In this document: piece after piece, positions 1-10,300 of the stretch
Position numbering within the stretch: position 1 is the first letter of the stretch
Layout: each line of letters starts with the position of its first letter
Source: Perca fluviatilis
Lineage: Eukaryota; Chordata; Actinopteri; Perciformes; Percidae
Assembly (NCBI RefSeq): GCF_010015445.1
Contig: NC_053118.1
Location: 9,970,907-10,034,906, forward strand
Direction: 5' to 3'
Length of the DNA stretch: 64,000 bases
The notes under the pieces: model-generated
Database searches by the model: none
What the model saw: the letters and a program-made list of their open reading frames with translations, nothing else
What the model was told of the DNA's origin: nothing
Made by a program: the position numbers and the translations under genes

Positions 1-1330
1 CCTGAGCCAATGTGTGACTAATGCACGAAACGAAAAAGCATGTCTGAGATGTGTTTGTCTCTCCGCGTACAATGAGTAAATCGGCGCAGTATTTTAACCC
101 ACATAGAGGCCAAAATTAAAAGGAGCAGCTCCGAACTTATATCAAGAACACAAAGCCGCCGTTCTGATAGCCGTGCATATACGGCCAGGAAGGTGCTTAT
201 GGAGTCTTCGGGGTTGGCAGGTGAAAGAAACACAGTTGGCACCAGTGCATATAGTCCTCGTTATTTAGCTCTTTTTACGGATAGAGCGACGGCTCAACAA
301 ATGACCCTTTGCATACGTGAGAAGGGGCTTTAAAACAGGCTGAGCGGAGCCCCAACGCTGCGTGATGATAAAGTTGATTTAAAGCTAATGTGCTCATCAA
401 CTATGGGATTGAAATGCGCGGCTCGTCTCCGCTAGGTTCCCATCCAGTAGCCGCGAACTAGAGACGTTATCCACGGATCATTCCTAAAGCGGATCACGGG
501 TAGGCATTTAACGACCCTCATAATGTCTTTCAAGCCCCATAACAGTGAAGATATCAGCCCGGGGAGGAGAAGAAGAAGAAGAATAAGAAGAAGAAAAGGG
601 AGGAGGAGGAACCCGAAAAGGTGACAAGCGTCTCCAGATAGAGGTCGGGCAAAGACAAGGGAGGTCACATCTCCAAGGCTTATCAAACCATAAGTCGGAG
701 CCTATTTCTGACACATTTAAATGTTATTTTCGTTGTGGGTGCGCAGGGGGAAAAGCGGCTTTGCCTCTCTAAACTCACGGATGAACTTCAAACCTGACCG
801 GTCAAGTGCGTAACGGGGTTTTCTGCGCGGTTTTTGCCGGTTGGAAACGATGTTAAAAAATCCGCGTCTGCCTCATCTGTTTCCAAAAGAAATAACCTGG
901 TTCTGGAAAAGAGGTAACGTGCAAGAAAAAAAAAATAGAGCTGTAAAAACATGTAAATGTATGTAAAGTTTGAAAGAATGGGCTTACCCTAGGTAGAGCT
1001 GGAGCAGGGAAGAGTCACCAGAGCAGCACAAAGAAGTTGATTTGTTTCTATGGAGGAGCCGAGTCGCTTCCCCCGCACTTGCATCTGGTAGCGCTGCGCT
1101 CCGGCCGTAGGGGAGACACGCCTCCTGTCGGACGGCAGGACGCACTGCTTAAAGCAACAGAGGGGGAGACCACACGCCGGACCAGGGGATTCACCGACAC
1201 CGAGTCTGCAGGTGTCAGGTCGGACTGAGGAACATTATAATCCTTTATCCGCGTAATAGTTCAGCCCCGACACCCCTGTGGACACTTGCACTGCGAGCAA
1301 ATATAAACCATTGCGATGCAGATCGCTACA
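1..1330. promoter_or_regulatory. CpG-rich unique region, possible 5' end of a divergent neighbour gene
   Basis: This stretch has many more CpG dinucleotides than the AT-rich DNA that follows, and it carries none of the repeat families seen elsewhere in the window. Vertebrate CpG-rich segments of about 1 kb usually mark promoters. On the minus strand a good splice-donor sequence (GTAAGCC) lies at 81-87 of the 900s line, that is 981-987, so a leader exon at about 988-1245 read leftwards is possible. No convincing protein reading is present. In mammals the gene head-to-head with ASCC3 is GRIK2, so a grik2 leader exon is a reasonable guess. The neighbour's identity is inference only. Confidence 0.35.
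540..612. repeat. Purine-rich GAA/GGA low-complexity tract
   Basis: A run of AGA, AAG and GGA triplets (polypyrimidine on the minus strand) lies inside the CpG-rich left edge. It explains the Leu/Ser/Phe-rich readings on the minus strand here, which are not genes. Confidence 0.7.
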
Positions 1331-1473
1331 ATTTAGGAATCAGAGGCGCTAATTGGGTGTAAAAGTGTGGCACTATTAATGCTGCAGACTGCGTGAGCCC
1401 CAAGCTGAACTGATCTGACAGGAATGTGAATATAGATGTGCCATATTGTGGAAGAGAAGATCAATGTTCCCTT

Positions 1474-1870
1474 TAAGAAAGGGGTCTTCAAAAAAAAATT
1501 TAGAGCCAAGGACCCTTAACTGAAAAAGAGATGGAGCAGGGACCCCCTACTACATATATTGTATAAAATGAAGTTGCATAATAAACTGGGCCTACATAAC
1601 GTGTAGGGCAGCACGAAGCCTTTATACATACCTTTTAATGATGCATACATTAAGCTTTTAAAACAAAATTGTTGGCATGTTCATATAATATCATCATGTT
1701 TTAATGTTGAAATGTGGAACAGAGAATCCTTAAGCTTAACTGTATCTGTGGATGGATACCTTACCTACAGGCCAGCAAGCCTATCATCAAAGTTGTGCAA
1801 ATTAAAGAAAGATTTATCTTAAACAACACGATTCATGTTAATGTATTTTTTAGACATATGTTTTTTTAAA
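1474..1870 (+). mobile_element. hAT-like non-autonomous element remnant, family F
   Basis: The sequence starts with a GGGGTCTTCAA-type end, continues through a segment meaning 'accompanying dark text' only as non-coding DNA, and matches 40978-41300 over most of its length: shared landmarks are GACCCCCTACTACATAT, GTGTAGGGCAGC and AAGCCTTTATA. The same end motif appears at 17190. No transposase reading remains. The hAT assignment rests on the terminal sequences of the better copy at 40978-41846. Confidence 0.5.
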
Positions 1871-2806
1871 ACCATCAATCAGTAATTTGGTGCATTTGTG
1901 ACAAGCTATATAGACTTTCAGACACAGTTTATGTAGTGTGTTTGAAAGTTGTTGAAAATAGTTCACCAAGGTAAATGAATTAAGCGAATATTTTGTCAAA
2001 AGAGTAGAAGCAAAAGAGAAGTTATCACGTATGCAAACTGTGCAGTTTTAAAAGCTTGGTGGTTTCAATAAAAAACTACAGATGACAACAGATCCCACTG
2101 ATCTGGGTCTTATATGTTAACTAAAGTTAACATTTCCAAATTCCTTTTTAATATATAGATACAAATAAAAGGCCTCTGTAAACCCAGATATATTGTTTCC
2201 ATAAACATAACCCTAACATTCCCATCACTAGTCAATATTAAAAACCCTCTTTAGAAAAAAAAATAATACAAAAATTAAAGCAAGAGAGCTTTTCTATACA
2301 TTCTTTGAATGTTGCAGTGCACAGGTTCCCACATTGTCAGGACTTAAAGGGACTGTTACAGAGTGAAAACATTTGAATGATCTTTATCAACTATCTGCTC
2401 AGTCACCCACCTTTCCTCCTCGGACTCAATTACTGTATGCAGGATGCAGGCCATTTTGCATTTGTGACAGGAGACAGATATTCAATCACAGTTTATGGAG
2501 TGAGTTGGATGCCGCCGGGTTATCAGATTTCTTATTTCTTGTCAAGAAATTAGAAGCGAAAAAGAGAAAAGAGAAGCTAAAAGCATGCGCGCTTCATATC
2601 AGTTCTACAAACTGTAAGCAGATGTTTGATGTTGGGTGGTAAATTGTATTTAATGTGCAGACTTACTCAGGGTTAAATTGATTCAGACCAGTAAGTTCCC
2701 CTCTAACATTCCCATCAATCACATTCAGTAGTTGAAAAACATTATAAGAATGTTACAGTTGGAACATTACAGCATTGTATAGAAATAAAAAGAAATATAA
2801 CATTTA

Positions 2807-2850
<44 letters not shown>

Positions 2851-3129
2851 TGTGTCCCATCTCTGGTCGAGGTACGGGGTGTACACACAGGTCTTTATAT
2901 TTTAAACAAATACATATAACAATACAATTTTGTGTGTGTGTGTGCACTGAAGCTGTTGTGTTTGTGCTGAAATAAAAAAATCTTTCACTCTGAGGATTTT
3001 TCAAATTTCCATTAGAACTGTATTTTTGTTAGTGTTGAAAACCCATAGGAACATTAGTTAGACCAGTAAGGGACATCCGAACCTTAATTTATGCCGAGCA
3101 GGATTAACCTGTTCAGTTTCAGGGATACG
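1871..3129. other. Unassigned intergenic DNA with degenerate repeats
   Basis: AT-rich sequence with no supportable gene. Parts of 1895-2020 and 2460-2590 resemble each other (TGCATTTGTGACA, CACAGTTTATG, then an AGAAGCAAAAGAGAAG-type run), so an old repeat is present twice. A TTAAAGGGACTG motif at 2343 resembles the ends of the TTAAAGG elements described below. A GT microsatellite lies at 2808-2854 and a shorter one at 2930-2944. Confidence 0.5.
2808..2854. repeat. GT microsatellite
   Basis: About twenty GT dinucleotides with one TGG interruption. Confidence 0.95.
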
Positions 3130-3594
3130 TTAAAGGTCGCATATCAAGCTCATTTTCAGGTTCATACATGTATTTTGTGTTTCTACTAGAACATGTTTAC
3201 ATGCTTTAATTTCCTAAAAACACAATATTTTTCTCATACTGTCTGTCTGAATACACCTGTATTCACCCTCTGGATGAAACGCTCCGTTTTAGCGCCTGTG
3301 TCTTTAAGCCCTGCTCCTGAAAAACCCCAAGTCTGCTCTGGTTGGTCAACGTTTCTGGGTCTTCTGCATCGGCGCTCTCTGAGTCTCTGCACTGTCATTG
3401 CAACCGGGGAATGACTGAAACGGCACTGTAGCAGCTCTTAGCACCTATATATATATATATATAGGTGCTAAGAGCTGCTACAGTGCCGTTTCATATATAT
3501 ATACGATCACAGTATTTACTGTATATAGCCCCTCGACCTGCTTTATAATAAAAAAAGACATGGAAAATTCATTTTTACAGTATGGGACCTTTAA
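3130..3594. mobile_element. TTAA-flanked non-autonomous DNA transposon, family H
   Basis: The left end reads TTAAAGGTCGCATA and the right end, reverse-complemented, reads TTAAAGGTCCCATA, so a terminal inverted repeat of about 14 bp is flanked by TTAA on both sides. TTAA duplication with AGG ends is typical of Kolobok/T2 MITEs and also fits piggyBac-like elements. There is no transposase; the element is about 460 bp. The interior holds a 78-bp perfect palindrome at 3416-3493. Confidence 0.65.
3416..3493. repeat. Perfect 78-bp palindrome (two 39-bp arms)
   Basis: The arm starts TGAAACGGCACTGTAGCAGC and runs into an (AT)n centre; the right arm is its exact reverse complement with no spacer, centred at 3454/3455. 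Such a structure can extrude as a cruciform. It lies inside the family H transposon. Confidence 0.95.
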
Positions 3595-5207
3595 GACTTT
3601 GATGCATAATCACAACATCCCCACATGTTGAACTCTGTTTATTACACAGCTTTAAGATGTATATCAAACCATAATGCATATTTTTTTTTACTATTTATCT
3701 GCCCCCAATGTTTCAGGAACATACATGTTTTATCTGTTGCCGGATTTTGCATTGTTTTGTTGCAACTTTTCATGCTGTCATTTTGGCCAGTTCTCCCTTG
3801 CAAAAGAGGTTTCCAGTCATTTTCTATACAGTAACCTAAAGGTTACATACATAGAAATAAAAAATGTATTAAGAATTAAAAAAGAAAAAAAACAATGAAT
3901 GGATGTGCAAAGAAAATATTATGTCCTACTGATTTCATTTCAGTGTGATCAGGCAGGAAACGGGGGATGACACTGACTGAATAACATAAAAGCCTAATAT
4001 GGATGCAGGAATTAGTCTAACTATGGAGCATATAGCAAAACAATGTTTGTCATAACATGTAACAAGTGTTTGTTTTTGCTAAAGCCCAATGAATAACTCT
4101 GAGATGCTGAGACACTTATCTCTGTTTCAATTTGTGTTTAGAGAAGCAGGTGACAATATCTTGACATTAGGTGAGATAATGTCATTCAATTCTGAAAAAT
4201 CTTGATACATCTTGATTTGCATAGAAACAACTGGACTGATCCCCAATTCTTGGCAAAGTCACTTTTCTCCAGATGCAATGTCTGAACAATTGCCTAGTTT
4301 ATATAGAAAGCCTTTATTTTTTGCAGTTCATTGCCCAACACGTACACCTTTTCTCATTTAGTTTCAGCATATCGGCCAATCAAAAGGCAGGATCAAAAAA
4401 TAAGGGGAACAAAGTGAGGCCAAAGGACAGAAATAATGGCAACAAGATCTACAATTTAGTGGTGAAGGAGCACATCCCTGCATTAATGGGGGCCTGATCT
4501 GATGCCACAGTCTGGAGCTGAAATGAAAGGAAGCTTTGATCGCAATCCCCACCCCCCTACCCCCACCCACCCACACAGTGTGCAGCATGAAAAGTTGAAT
4601 TGTGGGGGCTACAAATAAATAGTCAATGACAGCTCTGTGATTCAACAACCTCTACTACTCTCACCCATGGGACGTAAAAGAGGCTGAAAAGATAAGATAA
4701 GATAATGTAGAGATTAATTATTCAGTCAGACTGGGAGTGACGTTGATTATAATTGGTGACAGTCTTTGAGAACACTAATGAATGATGAATTCCAAAAACA
4801 CAGTTGATTGAAAATATAGTGTCTGTTACACAGAGTTCAACAGCAGAGAATACAGACAACTGTTCAAGAACAAATACATTCTTTGCCGATGCTATTTGGG
4901 CCACATGGTGAGAAGAGTTTCAGGTTAATAATAATAACCATTTAGAACCATCATTCAGGAATGAAAGATTTTTGAGAAAAGGTTAGAATCCCGCATATCA
5001 AAGACTAAAGTCTTAAATCGAGACAAAAAGTCAGTTTGTCGTCCTGTTTCCCTCGAGGCAGCAACTTTTGTTGTATGTAAAATGTAATAGCTCAACATAT
5101 AAATAACATTCAAATTGGATGGTTTAAGTTTGAGTGTGTCTGATAGCACCATTTCCATCACAACCATTACATCATGCTCTTCGTGATCCACATTCCAATT
5201 GTGCCCA
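3595..5207. other. Intergenic DNA, no feature recognised
   Basis: No exon, RNA gene or known repeat could be supported. There is a short C-rich CCCCACCC-type run at 4546-4574 and a small GATAA repeat at 4690-4705. Open frames here are short and without recognisable similarity. Confidence 0.5.
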
Positions 5208-5345
5208 ATTTATTTACATGTTTGGAGTTGCCATTCAAATACAAACCATGTACAATGATTGCGGATTGTTGCTTTTACGTGTTTTATACACTGAAATAAA
5301 GGAAATCTTCCCAGAATTCACTTCTGTAGGCTGATTGGGTGAATA

Positions 5346-5349
<4 letters not shown>

Positions 5350-5441
<92 letters not shown>

Positions 5442-5468
5442 TGTGTATATATGTGTGTATATATATAT
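5350..5468. repeat. Compound GT/TA microsatellite
   Basis: About 40 GT units followed by mixed GTATAT units. A shorter AT run follows at 5486-5505. Confidence 0.95.
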
Positions 5469-5704
5469 AAAATGTAGGCTGATACATATATATATATATA
5501 TATATCGTATCAGCCTACATTTTATGCAAGTTGTTACATCATGGGTTCAGTGGCAACTCTTTTTTTTTATGGCTTTGGCATTGGCCTTTTTTTGAAGTGA
5601 ATTCTGGGAAGATTTCCTTTATTTCAGTGTATAAAACACGTAAAAGGAACAATCCGCAATCATTGTGCGTGGTTTGTATTTGAATGGCAACTCCAAACAT
5701 GTAA

Positions 5705-5708
<4 letters not shown>

Positions 5709-5737
<29 letters not shown>
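5709..5737. repeat. AT microsatellite
   Basis: About 14 AT units just after the right foldback arm. Confidence 0.9.
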
Positions 5738-5741
<4 letters not shown>

Positions 5742-5751
5742 CCCAATCAGC

Positions 5752-6028
5752 CGCTAAAGGAGACTCTTAGTGTCAATAACAACACCAAAGGCACCTGACC
5801 AAGCGTCCGTATTTTACGCGATAGGAGTGATATATACTGTATAATATTAATGCTTACCTGTTCAGGAGGAAATTAGCCAACTCTGCGTCCTTTTGGGCTC
5901 TTAAACTTTCTCCATATTTTAAATGCATCTCCAATATTCCAACACATTCTCACTCCCATCGTGTAAAATGCTGACGCTTGGTCAGGTGCCTTTGGTGTTG
6001 TTATTGACGCTAAGAGTCTCCTTTAGCG
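5752..6028. mobile_element. Inverted-repeat element, arms of about 78 bp
   Basis: 5752-5829 starts CGCTAAAGGAGACTCTTAG, and its reverse complement is found at 5951-6028 with a few differences. About 121 bp separate the arms. No coding potential is seen. The arm sequence has the look of a multicopy teleost repeat, but its superfamily cannot be told from one copy. Confidence 0.65.
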
Positions 6029-7282
6029 TCATATCTAAACAGGGTTTCTCTAAACGGGCTGGGTCGAGACTATTGGCGTCACTTTTGACGCAGTTAGGTT
6101 TAGGGCCCCCCCCCTCTAGACCCGTCTCTGCAATGGTCCCCACTGAATAGCTGAAGGCTGAAACGCCCTTAGCTCTCTAAGGTGAGGCTGGGAACCTTCA
6201 TTTGAATGAAGTGGCCACAAGCATGGAACTTTGTAATCAGTTCTTAGGGTAGACACATGGGTGGAAATACAACCCAGTCAAGTCAGATTCAAATCCAGGA
6301 CATCGTAAATGCTAACACACACTGCACATGCAAATACCTTTAAAAAAAAATAAAAAATACACTTGACCACCATCACACATCACATATCTGACGCGCATGA
6401 AATGATCTGAAATATTGCTATAATTTGTGACTCATTGAAAACCGTTCAGTATTGTTCATTCTCTTTTCAGTAAAACATTTTTCTCTATGTTTGAGTTTGT
6501 TGAAGGGTCTGCTGTAGTGGAAATGAAATGCTTCTGGTTTTATGTGTATTTACTGAGAGGAATTAGCCAGTTAAGTGCTCTTATTGCATGCATTTTCAGC
6601 CCATCTCAGATTCAGCCGTGCCACTAGTGCAGTTCTCTCAAGCTGACACCCTGACATGTACAAACCATCAAGTGTCAGACTTAAAAGGGTCATTTTTAAT
6701 ATATTCAGCCGCGCACAAAATTGGTCCGTGGCCCTGTCAAAGTACTCCTATAATTGCTTTAAAAACTCTCACAGCTGGAAGTTCTAGAGAATGGAATTAT
6801 TCAGTTTCAACCCTGTCCAGTAGACTTCATTTGCCAAAGACTGTAGTTTACAGTGATTTACTGTATCTGAAAACAAATCAAGAAGATAATGAAGCCACTA
6901 ATGGGGCTGGAAACTTCACAGTCCTTTATTCACTGAAGATGGCTTGAATTTCAGTTTTTGTCCAAAGACATTTCAGATAATCCTGTGGCAGTTTAAAATG
7001 TAAAGTTTTGTGATGCACTACGCAGCTACAGGTTAGATGATGAGCTTCCAAAGCCTGATTCAGAAAGCTCAATAAAGGCCCACTGTGAGGGAGATTGATT
7101 TGCTCAACCTGACATAAACATAGATGTTGAATGATTCTAAAAAATCCCTAGATACAATCATTTTCTTGTCTTTTTTCACATTTTTAAATGTTGTTCCTAC
7201 TACAGTATCAGTGCATGGCTACTAAAGAATGGTTAGGGTAAAGGGAATTATGGTTAGGGTAAGACAACTGAACCACCTGGTT
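6029..7282. other. Intergenic DNA, no feature recognised
   Basis: An open frame at 6588-6947 (119 codons) shows no recognisable domain and no splice context, and is judged to be chance. Nothing else could be supported. Confidence 0.45.
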
Positions 7283-7450
7283 AAAGGACTAGTTCAAAAT
7301 CTTTGGGAATTATGCTTATTTGCTTTCTGGCTGAGAGTTAATTGAGAAGATCATTCTCAAGTGTGTCAATTAACTGTGGAGCCCAGCATAAAGACGGGAT
7401 CTGGGGAAACAGCTAGACGGTGTCACTCTAAAGTTAAAATAGAAATATAT
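7283..7450 (+). repeat. TTAAAGG-type interspersed repeat fragment
   Basis: It begins TTAAAGGACTAGTTC, the same TTAAAGG start as the other TTAA-flanked elements in this window. A matching right end was not found, so it is a fragment or degenerate copy. Confidence 0.4.
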
Positions 7451-7689
7451 CTAAGATCATTAATTTAAATACTGTATCTATTCTTCATAATCTGCACAAA
7501 AACTGATGTGTAAAAACAAAGAAGTTGGGAGTTTACGGGGAGTTTGTGTTGAAACTATTTCTCGGTGACCAGCAGCCGTCGCAGTGACTTATTGGAGTCT
7601 CGTGGTTAATTTGATGTTGCTAGGCAATGAGCTTTACATTTTTTAGCCCAATTACTAAAAAAAGGTCTAAAGTTGTGGGGAACTTATCC

Positions 7690-7830
7690 ATTAAAGCAAC
7701 ACTGTGTATGTAACTTTTCCCACTTCGATCCCCCTACAGGTTGTCTCATTGGAACTAAGAGCTCGCGCTAAAAGTTGCTTTAAAGTAAAGGACAAACATT
7801 AATTGCAGGTCTGTGACGGGACGCAAACTA
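7690..7830 (+). repeat. Interspersed repeat fragment (TTAAAGCAACACTGTG end)
   Basis: A TTAAAGCAACACTGTGTA start, followed by a short GCTAAAAGTTGCTTTAAAG segment that partly mirrors it, suggests a short TTAA-flanked MITE. There is no internal coding sequence. Confidence 0.35.
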
Positions 7831-9650
7831 TGGTGCCCTGCATTAAAATCCAGACATGCTACGAGCCAGTCCACCTCCCTAACCTCTTCACCCTTACCTT
7901 CCACCTCTCTACATTAATTGCACACTAGATCTTGGAAAATTAGTACATTCTAATCTTTGGAAGAATATTTTAAGCTTTCCAAAGTTGCTGTTTAAGTGAT
8001 GTATTGCGTTTTTTTAATTAGCACAAATTCTTTACATACATTTGTTTCTTTGTTTTTGGATTAGTTGCTTGTCTACTACTATCAAAAACAGTATACTTTT
8101 ACAATTAGAGGCTATACATTATATACTGTACACAACTAAGGGTGCAGTATGCTTTATGCATCCACATGGATTCAGGCACATAGTGGTGGAACATGGAACA
8201 GGACATACATGACACACCCGGCATAAGCACATGTTGGAAATTAGTTAATAGCAACAAAAGTATCAACATATGCAAAAACTCAAAGGGGAACCACGGTTTA
8301 CAGGCACTGTAGTTCTAGAAATGCTATCAAAGTTCACATAAACAGTCATAATACATTTGCAACTACTGCTAGTAGAAAAAGATCAAATCAATTTAGCACC
8401 AACATCTAGAGCGCTGAAGGACACTTAAACAATAAATATATCAACACGTCAGTACAGAAGCCCTGTAAATCTATGTCAGTTCAATTTAGCGATGAGTGGA
8501 TATACGAAGCAATCACTTAAAACGGTATTCTCAGGTAAAGTACAATGAGCCATTATCAGTGACTACAGCAAACTAATTTCGCTGTAGAGTCATGCTTTTG
8601 CTGGTGTACCATGCAACATAAATGCAAGTAAAGGAGGGGATATTTTCAGTGCACTCTTCCTTTCATGCTTGTTGGCTTTCCTTCCCACATCAGTGAATCC
8701 AGTAACAATTCTGAGACTCTGATGCCAATTATAGTTCGACATCAAAGTCCAGTTTGCTGAAATGATGACATTTAGGAATGTTGCAGCAAAAGGTAGAATT
8801 ACTCCCAGTTCTGTTTCCCTATTTATTTTATGCTGAGAGTTACGGTGTGTCCCACACAACAAAGCAAGCATCCACTCATGTCCTTGGAGTCAGGCCCGTC
8901 CCCCATGACTGTTCCAACATCTAACAGTAAACTCCTGATGACACTCACTTCTGTGCTTGCGGCGACACTGCACTGTCCCCAACACTGGGCTTTTATAGCC
9001 CATCAGTGAGGAAACAAATACTCAATGACCATACAAATCAGCCCCAATACCGAGGTAAACAACTGTGTCTTTCTTCTCTAGAGGGTTTCTCAATGTCACC
9101 GCAAATTCACTGCCAATTTATCTGTTCCAGAGCCTCTATGATAGTTTTGATATTTTGATGGTTTGTGGGTTTACTGTAATGCATACTAAGGGTGTCAGTT
9201 GTCTGTAGAACTAGAATAAAATCCCAGTAGAGTCCCCTAGTGAGTACAGTAAGTAAGTGTTTTGACTGGAGAAACAAAAGAAGGAAATAAACACAATCGA
9301 AGAGAAGAGAAATGAGTGATGATAAATAGTCACGGTAATAACAATAGTAGTAAAGGCACAGGTTACACAGAAGTCTTACTGAAGGCTTATCTGCGTCACA
9401 GGGCTGAAAATGCGGAGGTGAAGCAGACTCGAGAGAACACATGTTGCTCAGTGAGAGACTGCTGAAGAGGATTGTGTTTTCTGATTTATCGCGACGTTTC
9501 CCCCACGGAGTTTGTGGTAATGTTATGTCCGCATTTTAAATGTCACACAAACTAACTGTCAACTGAGCGCCAGCGCTGGTTGACACCGGAACAAAGACCG
9601 CGCTGGCCTGAAGAGAAGAGTGGAACGCCGCCGGCCATGATGAAAGAAAG
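7831..9650. other. Intergenic DNA, no feature recognised
   Basis: Ordinary, mildly AT-rich sequence. Minus-strand open frames at 8590-8871 and 9107-9442 show no domain similarity. 9480-9640 has slightly raised CpG but no further support for a promoter. Confidence 0.45.
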
Positions 9651-9654
9651 GCCT

Positions 9655-9995
9655 ATAATCCTTAAAGTGATGGTTCGGAGTAATTTCACCCTAGGGTCCT
9701 TTGCACCATGACTTCGAGCCAAACATCCCCCCAGAAGCTTTTTTCACCTGGGTCTAACATTGGGAGAGATAGCGTAGAGTAGCATTATCAGCTGAATAGC
9801 TTAGCACAGGGGCTAATGGCCCCATGTTTGTATCTCGTAAATGACCCCACTAATAATGCCCGAAATGATACCAAACGTCTACAAGTAGTACAAATAGGTT
9901 ATGCTCTCATAAAACGATGGATTGGAAAGTTTGTAAGTACACCAGAAGTTTATGTAAATAACACTTGCCTGCTGGCTTCTGCTCTGTGCTGTTGA
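9655..9995 (+). repeat. Interspersed repeat fragment preceding a 46-bp array
   Basis: This segment (start AAAGTGATGGTTCGGAG) runs straight into the first 46-bp unit without the body found in the complete family A element at 22197-22835. It is either a different repeat fused to a family A end or a divergent subfamily. No coding sequence is seen. Confidence 0.4.
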
Positions 9996-10270
9996 GAGAC
10001 TTCAGATACAGTATTAGGAGACCACTAAGGTCTATATAAAAGAGACTTCAGATACAGTATTAGGGGACCACTAAGGTCTATATAAAAGAGACTTCAGATA
10101 CAGTATTAGGGGACCACTAAGGTCTATATAAAAGAGACTTCAGATACAGTATTAGGGGACCACTAAGGTCTATATAAAAGAGACTTCAGATACAGTATTA
10201 GGGGACCACTAAGGTCTATATAAAAGAGACTTCAGATACAGTATTAGGTTAGTATAAGGTCTATATAAAA
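9996..10270 (+). repeat. 46-bp tandem array, 6 copies (family A)
   Basis: Unit: GAGACTTCAGATACAGTATT, then AGGGGACCACTAAGGTC, then TATATAAAA. Copies 1-5 are nearly identical, while copy 6 is degenerate in the middle. The array ends in GCATCCAAAG followed by CATGGGACC-TTTAA at 10297, the right end of a family A transposon. Confidence 0.95.
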
Positions 10271-10300
10271 GCATCCAAAGGGTCATGGGACCTTTAAAAT
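10271..10300 (+). mobile_element. Right terminus of family A transposon
   Basis: GGTCATGGGACCT followed by TTAA is the same right end as at 22818-22835 and 33145-33162. Confidence 0.7.

Larger units (their letters stand above)
5208..5752. mobile_element. Foldback element with 117-bp inverted arms and GT/AT core
   Basis: 5208-5324 and 5594-5710 are 117-bp inverted copies with only a few mismatches. A second pair, 5329-5346 and 5735-5752 (18 bp), is also inverted, but its right partner lies outside the first right arm, so the pairs are interleaved rather than nested. A third pair, 5467-5485 and 5507-5525 (19 bp, perfect), sits inside. The core is a GT run of about 40 units. The structure looks like a rearranged foldback transposon. 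Confidence 0.7.

Noticed and set aside
988..1245. grik2 coding start on the minus strand
   Set aside because: All three minus-strand frames meet stops before the donor-like site and no kainate-receptor N-terminus is seen; only a non-coding leader remains possible.
6588..6947. 119-codon open frame
   Set aside because: No recognisable domain, no splice or promoter context, and AT-rich surroundings; chance is likely.
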